From NCBI GenBank assembly GCA_025937835.1, contig JAICQO010000041.1, forward strand, positions 1 through 52,253: a stretch of 52,253 bases of DNA, in the 5' to 3' direction. A model generated the notes under the pieces. The model had not been told where the DNA came from, searched no databases, and saw only the letters and a program-made list of their open reading frames with translations. The stretch comes from Polyangiaceae bacterium. GTDB taxonomy: Bacteria; Myxococcota_A; Polyangia; Polyangiales; Polyangiaceae. The position numbers were made by a program, and so were the translations under genes. This document shows, in pieces, positions 1-7,803 of this stretch (position 1 is the first letter of the stretch; each line of letters begins with the position of its first letter).

Positions 1-2
1 CA

Positions 3-140
3 CGGCTTTCTGAGCTTTTGTCGCCAAGGCGCCAAGGAGCGCCAAGAGTCGCCAATTTTTTTTTTGGTGAACAGTGCGCGCACAGCGCGTCTGAGCAACG
101 TCGGTTTTCGACCCTTCACTGCCGGACCAACAAACAGAAC
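3..140 (+). repeat. Dispersed repeat, copy A1
   Basis: First of two direct copies about 152 bp apart. The unit opens with CGGCTTTCTGAGCTTTTGTC, runs through four spaced GCCAAG/GCCAA motifs, then a run of T, GGTGAACAGTGCGCGC and a tail ending CAAACAGAAC. The same core recurs inverted at 376-730 and again at 4259-4632. No coding signal explains it; the open frames through it are low-complexity by-products. It probably lies downstream of a plus-strand gene left of the window, but that gene is not visible. Confidence 0.85.
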
Positions 141-154
141 CGCGCCGTCCCCGA

Positions 155-293
155 CGGCTTTCTGAGCTTTTGTCGCCAAGGAGCAGAGGGGCGCCAAGAG
201 CCGCCAAGTTTTTTTGGGGGTGAACAGTGCGCGCACAGCGCGTCCGAGCAACGTCGGTTTTCGACCCTTTACTGCCGGACCAACAAACAGAAC
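155..293 (+). repeat. Dispersed repeat, copy A2
   Basis: Second direct copy of the A unit, matching A1 from CGGCTTTCTGAGC to CAAACAGAAC with a few substitutions and small indels in the GCCAAG part. The interval 294-375 between this copy and the inverted B copies is unique, GC-rich and without a recognisable gene. Confidence 0.85.
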
Positions 294-375
294 CCTGGCG
301 TCCGTGGCGTTCTTTCTGGCGCCCGTGGCGGCAACTCCGGGCCGTATCGAGCGTCGTAGGCCTGCGGCTGGAATC

Positions 376-500
376 GCCGTTGTGCGGCGTTACTCGGACG
401 CGCTGAGAGCGCAGTGTTCCCCCAAAAAAAACTTGGCGACTCTTGGCGCTGCTTAGCGCCTTGGCGACAAAATCTCACAAAGCCCTGCTCCGAAATGGCC
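376..500 (-). repeat. Dispersed repeat, copy B1 (inverted)
   Basis: Read on the minus strand this is the same element as A1/A2: TTTTGTCGCCAAGGCGC, an inner stem-like part, GTCGCCAAG, a T tract, GGGGGAACACTGCGC and CGCGTCCGAG. It is the distal member of three tandem minus-oriented copies with periods of about 122 and 119 bp, downstream of the gene ending at 743. Confidence 0.85.
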
Positions 501-619
501 GAAGCGCGGTGTGACTCGGACGCGCTGAGAGCGCAGTGTTCCCCAAAAAACTTGGCGACTCTTGGCGCTTCTTAGCGCCTTGGCGACAAAATCTCACAAA
601 GCCCTGCCCCGAAATGGCC
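501..619 (-). repeat. Dispersed repeat, copy B2 (inverted)
   Basis: Middle copy of the B array, nearly identical to B3 through the core at 531-606. On the minus strand the core contains GGCGCT-AAGA-AGCGCC, a perfect 6-bp stem with a 4-nt loop, followed 13 nt later by six T and five G. The high identity between copies suggests recent duplication or gene conversion. Confidence 0.85.
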
Positions 620-730
620 GTTGTGCGCTGTTACTCGGACGCGTTGAGAGCGCAGTGTTCCCCCAAAAAACTTGGCGACTCTTGGCGCTTCTTAGCGCCT
701 TGGCGACAAAATCTCACAAAGCCTTTCCCC
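620..730 (-). repeat. Dispersed repeat, copy B3 (inverted)
   Basis: Gene-proximal copy of the B array. It begins, in minus-strand sense, about a dozen bases after the stop codon of the histone-fold gene (TAA, 745-743), so it would be transcribed as the 3' tail of that gene. It carries the same GGCGCT/AGCGCC stem and T tract as B2. Confidence 0.85.
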
Positions 731-742
731 AGCGGGGGTGGG

Positions 743-1261
743 TTAGCGTTTGAGAATGCCTTGGAAGTCGCGATCCATCACGGTTTTGCGGTTGGCGGCG
801 GTGGCGTTCTCGATGGCTTGATCGGAGATGCGGCGCAGGTGATCCGAGAGCACTTCGATCACGCCGTCGGACGTGGACATGCCGGAGCGGGCCTTGATGT
901 ACGCCTTGAGCTTGGACACGACGACCAGCACGTCTTCGGGGACCTCGCCCTCGGGCTTGGGTGGGGAGACCACGCGCCGCGCGGGGGCGGCCTCGGCGGC
1001 TCCCGTCGTGGACTCTTCCTTGGCGAGCTCGGCGAGGTATGTCGCGCGGCTGGGTGCCTGGGCCTGCTCCGCCCAGGCGTCGCGGTGGCGCTGCTCGGGC
1101 ACGTGCGCGTCCCAGCAGGGGACGGAGCAAAAGTAGTAGGCGACGCGCGCGCGATTGCAGGTCGACACGCTGCAGCGGTAGTACGCGCCCTCGAAGAAGA
1201 TCGGCTTCTTGCAAGTGCTGCAGACTTTGAAAGTGCGGTCGTCGAGGTCCTCTGCCGGCAT
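743..1261 (-). CDS. Zinc-finger / histone-fold fusion protein
   Basis: A 172-residue cytoplasmic protein with two recognisable parts. Residues 14-60 hold C14-x2-C17, C30-x4-C35, C45-x3-C49, H53 and H59, a two-zinc arrangement of ZZ/MYND type. After a Pro/Ala/Glu-rich linker, residues 109-172 look like one histone fold: a short helix, a long helix from about 131 to 157, the RKT motif (158-160) and a last helix opening with DRDF. Position by position this follows archaeal HMfB, including the Arg-Thr loop and the following Asp. It is probably a DNA-binding or chromatin-like factor, possibly dimeric. ATG 1261 has TATCCT 8 nt upstream. Divergent from argS across 49 bp. Domain calls rest on motif reading, not on a profile search. 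Confidence 0.8.
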   Translation of the reverse strand: MPAEDLDDRTFKVCSTCKKPIFFEGAYYRCSVSTCNRARVAYYFCSVPCWDAHVPEQRHRDAWAEQAQAPSRATYLAELAKEESTTGAAEAAPARRVVSPPKPEGEVPEDVLVVVSKLKAYIKARSGMSTSDGVIEVLSDHLRRISDQAIENATAANRKTVMDRDFQGILKR

Positions 1262-1269
1262 GGGCGCGT

Positions 1270-1275
1270 AGGATA
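1270..1275 (-). promoter_or_regulatory. -10-like hexamer of the histone-fold gene
   Basis: TATCCT on the minus strand, 8 nt before ATG 1261, with no Shine-Dalgarno. The spacing would give a leaderless or nearly leaderless mRNA. It lies where a -35 of the divergent argS promoter would fall, so the two promoters probably overlap. Confidence 0.45.
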
Positions 1276-1295
1276 CACCGCCTCGAGCCTCGTGT

Positions 1296-1301
1296 TATAG
1301 C
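1296..1301 (+). promoter_or_regulatory. -10-like hexamer of argS
   Basis: TATAGC on the plus strand, 9 nt before ATG 1311, with no purine-rich ribosome site between. Face to face with the minus-strand hexamer at 1270-1275. Confidence 0.4.
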
Positions 1302-1310
1302 CCTCCTCCG

Positions 1311-3041
1311 ATGTCGCACCCCGTGCCTTTGCTCAGAAGCGCCGTTCAGCGCGCCGTCACCCTCGAGTTCGGGGACGAACACTCGCAAGTCGACCCCGCG
1401 GTGCACCGGTCCCAGTTCGCGGACTATCAGGCAGACGTCGCGCTGCGTCTGGCGCGCGCCGCCAAGCTCCCGCCGCTCAAAATCGCCGAGCGCATCGCCG
1501 CGCGGCTCGAGCTCGGTGAAGTTTGCGAGCAAGTCTCGGTGTCTCCGCCGGGCTTCGTGAATTTCACGCTGCGCCGCGAGTTCCTGGAACGGGCGCTGTC
1601 AGCGCTGTTGGGGGACGAGCGCGCGGGCGTTGCCAGAGCCGAGCGCGTCGAGACCTTCGTCATCGATTACTCGGCGCCGAACGTCGCCAAAGAGATGCAC
1701 GTCGGCAACATCCGCAGCACCGTGATCGGTGATGCGCTGTCGCGCACGCTCGGCTTCCTCGGGCACCGCGTGATCCGCCAGAACCACATCGGGGACTGGG
1801 GCACGCCGTTCGGAATGTTGATCGAGAACCTGATCGACGGCGGCGCCTCCGCGGACGAGATCGCTTTCGGCGATCTGAACGAGTTCTACAAGGCCGCGCG
1901 CGCCAAGTTCGACGCGAACCCGGACTTCGCCGAACGCTCGCGGCAGCGCGTGGTGGCGCTGCAAGCGGGTGATCCCGAGACGCTCGCGCACTGGCAGACG
2001 CTGGTCGCCGCCTCGCGCCGCTATTTCACGGCAATTTACGACAAAATGGGGGTCCTGCTCGAGGACACCGACGTGCGCGGCGAGAGCTTCTACAACGACG
2101 ACCTCGGCAAGGTCGCCGCCGAGCTCGAGCAGAGCGGCATCGCGAGGGTGGACAACGGCGCGCTGTGCGTGTTCCTCCCTGAGTTCAAGGGGCGTGACGG
2201 CGAGCTCGTGCCGCTGATCGTGCGCAAGCAGGATGGCGGGTTCGGCTACGCCGCGACGGATCTTGCCGCGCTCCGCTATCGCGTTCGCGAGCTCGGCGCG
2301 ACGCGGGTGCTGTACGTCGTGGGCGCTCCGCAGCAGCAACACTTCGCGATGGTGTTCGCCACTGCGGAGAAGGCCGGGTGGCTCGCAGGGGCGCGTCCCG
2401 AGCACGTCGCGTTCGGGTCGATCCTCGATGCCAACCGCAAGATGTTTCGCACGCGCAGCGGTGAGAGCGTCAAGCTCGGCGCGTTGCTCGACGAGGCCAT
2501 CGAGCGCGCCGACCAGGCCATTCTGACGAAGAACCCGGAGCTGCCGGAGGCCGAGCGTAAGAAGGTGGCGCGGGAGGTCGGCATCGGCGCCATCAAGTAT
2601 GCGGATCTCTCGAGCGAGCGCGTCAAAGACTACGTGTTCGATTGGGCGCGCATGTTGAGCTTCGAGGGCAACACGGGGCCGTATCTGCAATACGCGCACG
2701 CGCGCATCTGCTCGATTTTGAGGAAAGCCGCGGAATCGGGGATCGAGCTCGGAGCGCCGCGCGTGCTGGTCGCCGAGCCCGCCGAGCGTGCGCTCGTGCT
2801 CGAGCTGTTCGACCTCGCCTCAGCGGCCGAGGCCGCCGCGGCCGGGCTCCACCCGCACCGCTTGTGCACGTACCTCTACGAGCTCGCCTCCAAGTTCACG
2901 GCGTTCTACGAGGCGTGCCCCGTGCTGCGCGCAGACAGCGACGCGCAACGCGACAGCCGGCTTTCGCTGTGCGACCAGACGCGGCGCTCGCTGTCGCTCG
3001 GCCTCGGCCTGCTCGGCATGGCCGCGCCCGAACGCATGTGA
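1311..3041 (+). CDS. argS: Arginyl-tRNA synthetase
   Basis: 576 residues, the normal size for a bacterial ArgRS. It charges tRNA-Arg with arginine in the cytoplasm. The N-terminal tRNA D-loop domain covers about residues 1-110. The class I signature SAPN (121-124) is followed by HVGN (130-133), the HIGH motif. As in most ArgRS there is no clear KMSKS; its place is taken by KMFRTRSG near residue 380. The C-terminal anticodon-binding helical domain starts at about 450 with the NTGPYLQYAHAR segment. ATG 1311 is the first start in frame and has a -10-like TATAGC instead of a ribosome site. A lipase gene follows 8 bp after the stop. Confidence 0.97.
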   Translation: MSHPVPLLRSAVQRAVTLEFGDEHSQVDPAVHRSQFADYQADVALRLARAAKLPPLKIAERIAARLELGEVCEQVSVSPPGFVNFTLRREFLERALSALLGDERAGVARAERVETFVIDYSAPNVAKEMHVGNIRSTVIGDALSRTLGFLGHRVIRQNHIGDWGTPFGMLIENLIDGGASADEIAFGDLNEFYKAARAKFDANPDFAERSRQRVVALQAGDPETLAHWQTLVAASRRYFTAIYDKMGVLLEDTDVRGESFYNDDLGKVAAELEQSGIARVDNGALCVFLPEFKGRDGELVPLIVRKQDGGFGYAATDLAALRYRVRELGATRVLYVVGAPQQQHFAMVFATAEKAGWLAGARPEHVAFGSILDANRKMFRTRSGESVKLGALLDEAIERADQAILTKNPELPEAERKKVAREVGIGAIKYADLSSERVKDYVFDWARMLSFEGNTGPYLQYAHARICSILRKAAESGIELGAPRVLVAEPAERALVLELFDLASAAEAAAAGLHPHRLCTYLYELASKFTAFYEACPVLRADSDAQRDSRLSLCDQTRRSLSLGLGLLGMAAPERM

Positions 3042-3049
3042 GGGGCGTC

Positions 3050-4258
3050 GTGGCGGCCGACTCGAGCGAAGCCGCGCACCAGATCGTGCTGGTTCCCGGG
3101 TTTTTCGGCTTCGGCCGCCTCGGCGACCTCACCTACTTCAACGGGGTCGCTGCTGCGCTCGAGCGGCGCTTCGCGGCTCGCGGAGTATCCGTGGTCATCA
3201 CCGAAGTCACGACGCTGCCAACGGCGTCGATCCGCGTGCGCGCCGCGCGCGTCCTCGAGACGCTCGCGAGCGTTGCGGCGCTCGGCACGGGTCCGATCCA
3301 CGTGATCGGTCACTCCACGGGCGGCCTCGACGCGCGGCTCGCGATCGCGCCGACGGCTTCGTTGCCGACGAATGTCGAAGGCTTCGACTATGCCCGGGTC
3401 AAGACGCTGGTCAGCGTGTGTTGTCCACACTTCGGGACGCCGCTCGCCACCTGGTTCAGCGGCACGTTCGGAAAGCCGATCTTACGGCTGCTAGCGCTCT
3501 ACTGGATCTGGGTGCTGCGCCGCGGCCGCCTACCGCTCAGCATCGCCCTCAGGCTCTGGTACTGGGTGGTACGCTTGCGCGACCCGTTCCGCAGGCACCG
3601 CGGCACGTTCGACGAAGTCTACGAGAAGCTGCTGAACAACCTGACCGATGAGCGCCGCGCCGAGCTGATCGCGTTCCTCGAGGCGGTATCGACAGATCAG
3701 TCACTGTTGTTCCAGCTCACGCCCGCAGGCTGCGATCTGCTCAACGCCTGCACCGCCGATCCCGAGCTCCGCTACGGCTCGGTGGTAGCGCGCTCCCCCG
3801 GCGCCACCTTCCGGCGCTTCCTGCGCAGCATCCGCGATCTCTACCCCCAGATCGTCTACCCCATCTATTCGCTGCTCCACGCCCTGATCGCGCGCGGCGA
3901 GAACCAGTTCGTCCCTCCTCCGGCTCCCCCGCAGCGCGAGCGCCTGCTCGCATCCTACGGCGCGCTCCCCGAGCCCGGCGACAACGACGGCATGGTGCCG
4001 ACCAACTCCCAAGTCTGGGGCGAGGTCATCCACGCCGTCTCCGGCGATCACCTCGACCTCGTCGGCCAATTCGGCTTCGAAGACGAATCCGGATTCTCCG
4101 GCGATTGGCTGCCCAGCTACGCCGGCTTCGATCGAGCCCAGTTCGAAGAGCTCTGGACCCGCGTCGCCGACTTCCTCGTCGACTCGGTGAACCAATCCCC
4201 CACCGACAACGTCGGCACCGAACGCACCAAACAAGACGTCACAGACCCCCCCCACTAA
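3050..4258 (+). CDS. Alpha/beta-hydrolase lipase
   Basis: 402 residues if GTG 3050 is the start; AGGGG at 3041-3045 precedes it, and GTG 3038, overlapping the argS stop, is the alternative. Lipase-family features are plain: PGFFGFG (16-22) as oxyanion segment, GHSTGG (87-92) with nucleophile Ser89, an Asp in DNDG (311-314) and His334 in GDHLD. It should hydrolyse lipid or carboxyl esters. No convincing signal peptide is present, so the site of action is probably the cytoplasm. The middle (about 140-260) is hydrophobic and Arg-rich and may form a lid or interfacial region. It is probably co-transcribed with argS. The first repeat base follows the TAA stop directly. Confidence 0.85.
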   Translation: MAADSSEAAHQIVLVPGFFGFGRLGDLTYFNGVAAALERRFAARGVSVVITEVTTLPTASIRVRAARVLETLASVAALGTGPIHVIGHSTGGLDARLAIAPTASLPTNVEGFDYARVKTLVSVCCPHFGTPLATWFSGTFGKPILRLLALYWIWVLRRGRLPLSIALRLWYWVVRLRDPFRRHRGTFDEVYEKLLNNLTDERRAELIAFLEAVSTDQSLLFQLTPAGCDLLNACTADPELRYGSVVARSPGATFRRFLRSIRDLYPQIVYPIYSLLHALIARGENQFVPPPAPPQRERLLASYGALPEPGDNDGMVPTNSQVWGEVIHAVSGDHLDLVGQFGFEDESGFSGDWLPSYAGFDRAQFEELWTRVADFLVDSVNQSPTDNVGTERTKQDVTDPPH

Positions 4259-4345
4259 CGGCTTCTGTCGCCAAGGCGCAAAGAGGCGCCAAGAGTCGCC
4301 AAGGATTTTGTGGGGGAGCACTGCGCGTCTCATCCGGTCGCGGGA
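4259..4345 (+). repeat. Dispersed repeat, copy C1
   Basis: Starts on the base after the lipase TAA with CGGCTTCTGTCGCC, then GCGCAAAG, GGCGCCAAGAGTCGCC, a G/T tract and GGGGGAGCACTGCGCG. Same family as the A and B copies, and in the sense orientation of the lipase gene. Confidence 0.85.
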
Positions 4346-4425
4346 AAGGCTCTGACGGCTTCTGTCGCCAAGGCGCCAAGCCAAGGATGTTGTGGGGCGC
4401 AGTCTGCGTCGGAGTCGCGCGTGGA
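4346..4425 (+). repeat. Dispersed repeat, copy C2 (shortened)
   Basis: Second plus-oriented copy, opening with CTGACGGCTTCTGTCGCC. One GCCAAG subunit is missing, and the T tract is reduced to TGTTGTGGGGCGCAG. The TGA before CGGCTT matches the junction at the RND gene stop, as though a gene end had been copied along with the unit. Confidence 0.75.
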
Positions 4426-4500
4426 ACAGTCGGGTCGCGCAGACTCACGAGTGTCGCGACGACCAATGCGCCTCCAAAAACCCTTGCGAGTCGCTGCCGC

Positions 4501-4531
4501 CCTTTGCGCCTTTGCGCCTTTGCGGCGAAAA
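4501..4531 (-). repeat. CCTTTGCG tandem 9-mers
   Basis: Three consecutive 9-bp units of the form CTTTGCGCC followed by GGCGAAAAC, at 4501-4531. The subunit is a close cousin of the CTTGGCGCC subunit of the neighbouring elements, in the same orientation as C3. It appears to be a divergent member of the same family, or a second family of the same design, sitting inside the repeat cluster. Confidence 0.7.
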
Positions 4532-4564
4532 CCAACTGAGCCTTTTCAATGCCGACAAAGGCAT

Positions 4565-4632
4565 GCAGCGCGACCCCCAAAAAACTTGGCGACCCTTGGC
4601 GGCTCTTGGCGCCTTGGCGACAAAAGCCGTCA
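4565..4632 (-). repeat. Dispersed repeat, copy C3 (inverted)
   Basis: On the minus strand the element begins directly after the stop codon of the RND permease gene: TGA at 4632-4630 is followed by CGGCTTTTGTCGCC, three GCCAAG subunits, six T and five G. It is inverted relative to C1/C2 and again in the sense orientation of the gene it follows. Confidence 0.85.
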
Positions 4633-7600
4633 GGGCCGTCGGGGTGAGGTGGCGAGGCCGTCTACTAGGACGCCGTCTCCGGAGGGAGGGGGTTCGGCGG
4701 ATTCGGCGCGTTGCTTGGAGTGGTCTTGGGCGATGAGGACGTAGATCGACGGGACCACGAGCAGCGTGAAGAAGGTGCCGATGGTCATGCCGCCGACCAG
4801 CACGATGCCGATCGAGTTGCGGGCGATCGCGCCGGGGCCGTCCACCAGTGTGAGCGGGAAATGGCCGACGACGGTGGCGGTCGTGGTCATCAAGATCGGG
4901 CGTAGGCGGGTGAGGGCGGCCGCGCGAACGGCGTCGATCTTGCTCGCGCCGCGGAGCTGCTCGGCGTTCGCGAACTCGACGATCAGGATGCCGTTCTTGG
5001 CGATCAGCCCGACCAGCGTGACCAGACCGACCTGCGAATAGATGTTCAGCGTCGTGGTCCAGCCTTCGGTCATCGGGAAGCTCACGCCGGGGAACGCGTT
5101 GAACTTCAGAAACGTGAAGATCATGGCGCCGAACAGCGCGAGCGGCACCGAGCCGGCGAGCACCACGAATGGGTCGCGGAACGAGTTGAACTGCGCGGCG
5201 AGAGCCAGGAAGATCAGCACGATCGCCAGACCGAGCGCGGGCAGGAACTTGTTCCCTTCCTGGCGGAGCTGGCGCGATTCGCCGGTGTAATCCACACGGT
5301 AACCGGCGGGCAGGATCTTCTTGGCCGTGTCTTCGAGCACCTTGAGGCCCTGATCCACGGACTGCGGAGCGACACCGGAGATCTTGACCGAGTTCAGCTG
5401 CTGGAAGCGCGACAGCGAGCGGGGCTCGATCGTATTGCGGATGGTCGCGAGCGAGCTCAGCGGGATCAGCTCGCCGCCCGGGCCCGTGATCTGGATGTCC
5501 TGGAGCTGGTCGGGGGTGAGCCGGGCGACGCGCTCGATCTGCGGGATGACCTTGTAGCTGCGACCGTCGAGGCTAAAGCGGTTCACGTAGTTGCCGCTCA
5601 ACATCGACGACAGGTCGGCGCCCACCGATTGCATGCTGAGACCCATCGACGCGACCTTGTCGCGATCGAGCACGATCTCGCTCTTCTGCTGGTCGATCTT
5701 GACGTCGACGATCGGCGGGAACGCGAACTGGCCGCTCTTGGCAGCTTCCTCCACGAGCTGCTGGGCGAAGCCGAGGATCTCCTCGTGATCGGCGGTCGAG
5801 GCAATCACGACCTCGACCGGGAAGAAGCCGGCGCTCGGGAGCGCGGAGGGCAAAAACACCGGCGCGCGGATGCCGGCGATCTGCGAGGTCTTACCGTAGA
5901 GCTCCTCCTGAATCGGGAAGATGCTGCGTTCGCGCTCGGCCCAGGGCTTCATCAGCGCCCCGCCGAAACCCTGCCCTGGGAAGGTGATCTGGAAGCTCTG
6001 GTAGAACTCCGGCACCGAGGAGAACGCGTCGTTGACCTGCTTCGTGTAGGGGACGAGCTGCTCGAGCGTCGCGTTCGGCGGCACGTCGATGGCGCCGAAC
6101 ACCACGCCCTGGTCTTCGTTCGGAGCCAGCTCCTTGCCCGAGAACATGTACATCGGCACGCAGGCCAACGTGAGCAGGATCCAGGCGGCGTAGACGGCGC
6201 CGCGCGTGCGCAGCGTGAAGTTCAGCATGCGCTCGTACGTCGAGCGCACGGCCTCGAAGGTGCGGTCGATGCCGCGCACGAAGAAGTTCGGCTTGTGCTG
6301 GGCCTTGAGCAGCCGCGACGACATCATCGGCGAGAGCGTCAGCGCGACGCAGCCCGAGATGAACACCGCACCGGCCAGCGTGAACGCGAACTCGCGGAAC
6401 AGCGAGCCGGTGATGCCGCCCTGGAAGCCGACCGGCGCGTACACCGCCGCCAGCGTGATGGTCATGGCGATGATCGGGCCCACCAGCTCGCGCCCGCTCG
6501 TGAGCGCGGCTTCCATCGGCGATTTGCCCTCGCGGATGTTGCGCTCGACGTTTTCGACCACGACGATCGCATCGTCGACCACCAGGCCGACGGCGAGCAC
6601 TACCGCGAGCAGGGTCAACAGGTTCAGCGTGAAGCCGAAGACCTGCATCAAGAACACGGCGCCGATCAGCGACACCGGGATCGAGACGATCGGCACGAGC
6701 ACCGTGCGTACCGACCCGAGGAACAGGAAGATCACGCACATCACGATGAAGATGGTCTCCATCAGCGTGGTCGTGACCTCATCGACGGCGTCGTTGATGT
6801 ACTTGGTCGAGTCGAACGCGACGGTCGCGCGCATGCCGGTGGGCAGCTCGGCCTTCAGCGTCTCGATCGAGTCGCGAACGTCGCCGATCACGTCCAGGGA
6901 GTTGGCGTTGGGCAGCACCCAGACGCCCATGAACACCTCGTTGCGGCCGGAAAGCCGCACGTCCTGGTCGTAGGTGTCGGCCCCCATCACGACGTCGGCC
7001 ACGTCTTCGAGTCGGATCAGCGCGCCGTCCTTCTCGCGGATCACGAGCTTCTTGAATTGCTCGACGTTGCTGAGGTCGGTCGTGGCCGTGAGGTTCAGCT
7101 GGATCAGCTGACCTTTGGTCTGGCCCACGGCGGACAGGTAATTGTTGTCCCTGAGCGCCTTGCTGACTTCGGCCGGGCTGACCTGGAGCGCCGCCATGCG
7201 CTCGGGCTTGAGCCAGGCGCGCAGGGCGAAAGTGCGGCCGCCCAGGATCTCGGCGCGCTGCACGCCCTCGATCGCCGACAGGCGCGGCTGCACGATGCGG
7301 ATCAGGTAATCGGTGACCTGGTTATCGGCGAGGATGTCCGAGCCGAAGCTCAGATACATCGCCGCGATCATCGAGTCCGACGGCTCGATGCTGATCGCGG
7401 GGACCTCGGCCTCGGGCGGCAGATCCGCACGGACCTGGTTGACGCGTGTGCTGATGTCGGCGAGCGCGCCGGCGGCGGGGAAGTTCAACTTCAGCCGCAC
7501 GTTGATGGTCGACAGACCCTGGACGCTCTGCGACTCGATGAAATCGATGCCGTCGGCCGCCGCAATGGAGCGCTCGAGCGGTGTGGTGATGAAGCCGCGC

Positions 7601-7776
7601 ACGAGCTCGGCGCTGGCTCCGACGTACGCCGTACGCACGGTGACCGTCGCGCTCTCGAGCTTCGGATACTGCCGTACGTTCAGCGTCCGAATCGCCTGCA
7701 GGCCGGCGATGATGATCACCAAGTTGACGACGATCGCCAGGACCGGCCGTCGGATGAAGAGATCCGTGAATTTCAT
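4630..7776 (-). CDS. RND multidrug efflux permease
   Basis: 1048 residues, full length for the hydrophobe/amphiphile efflux (AcrB/MexB) family. It is the inner-membrane proton-driven pump that exports drugs or other amphiphiles through a tripartite channel. It opens with FIRRPVLAIVVNL (TM1), has two large periplasmic loops, and carries the proton-relay pair Asp401-Asp402 in TM4 (GLVVDDAIV, AcrB D407/D408 equivalents). TM segments 8-12 close the protein, followed by a short Pro/Gly-rich tail. It lies 27 bp downstream of its adaptor gene and is surely co-transcribed with it. No TolC-like gene is in the window. The specific substrate cannot be told from sequence. Confidence 0.95.
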   Translation of the reverse strand: MKFTDLFIRRPVLAIVVNLVIIIAGLQAIRTLNVRQYPKLESATVTVRTAYVGASAELVRGFITTPLERSIAAADGIDFIESQSVQGLSTINVRLKLNFPAAGALADISTRVNQVRADLPPEAEVPAISIEPSDSMIAAMYLSFGSDILADNQVTDYLIRIVQPRLSAIEGVQRAEILGGRTFALRAWLKPERMAALQVSPAEVSKALRDNNYLSAVGQTKGQLIQLNLTATTDLSNVEQFKKLVIREKDGALIRLEDVADVVMGADTYDQDVRLSGRNEVFMGVWVLPNANSLDVIGDVRDSIETLKAELPTGMRATVAFDSTKYINDAVDEVTTTLMETIFIVMCVIFLFLGSVRTVLVPIVSIPVSLIGAVFLMQVFGFTLNLLTLLAVVLAVGLVVDDAIVVVENVERNIREGKSPMEAALTSGRELVGPIIAMTITLAAVYAPVGFQGGITGSLFREFAFTLAGAVFISGCVALTLSPMMSSRLLKAQHKPNFFVRGIDRTFEAVRSTYERMLNFTLRTRGAVYAAWILLTLACVPMYMFSGKELAPNEDQGVVFGAIDVPPNATLEQLVPYTKQVNDAFSSVPEFYQSFQITFPGQGFGGALMKPWAERERSIFPIQEELYGKTSQIAGIRAPVFLPSALPSAGFFPVEVVIASTADHEEILGFAQQLVEEAAKSGQFAFPPIVDVKIDQQKSEIVLDRDKVASMGLSMQSVGADLSSMLSGNYVNRFSLDGRSYKVIPQIERVARLTPDQLQDIQITGPGGELIPLSSLATIRNTIEPRSLSRFQQLNSVKISGVAPQSVDQGLKVLEDTAKKILPAGYRVDYTGESRQLRQEGNKFLPALGLAIVLIFLALAAQFNSFRDPFVVLAGSVPLALFGAMIFTFLKFNAFPGVSFPMTEGWTTTLNIYSQVGLVTLVGLIAKNGILIVEFANAEQLRGASKIDAVRAAALTRLRPILMTTTATVVGHFPLTLVDGPGAIARNSIGIVLVGGMTIGTFFTLLVVPSIYVLIAQDHSKQRAESAEPPPSGDGVLVDGLATSPRRP

Positions 7777-7803
7777 GGATAGCTGCCGCGAAGAGCTAGG
7801 CGC

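Noticed and set aside
3-293. CRISPR array, from the regular repeats at the window start
   Set aside because: Units are 120-150 bp, imperfect, inverted relative to each other and lack unique spacers; no cas genes are present.
536-1300. 254-codon plus-strand frame through the repeat and opposite the histone-fold gene
   Set aside because: Its first third is translated repeat and the rest is the complement of a gene with clear motifs.
4346-4632. Transposon or insertion sequence
   Set aside because: No transposase or target-site duplication is visible. The repeats begin at stop codons and share one orientation per gene, which does not fit an ordinary insertion sequence.
5629-7782. 717-codon plus-strand open frame opposite the RND permease
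   Set aside because: It is rich in His, Arg, Asp and Glu with no fold-like pattern and mirrors the GC-rich codon structure of the real gene.
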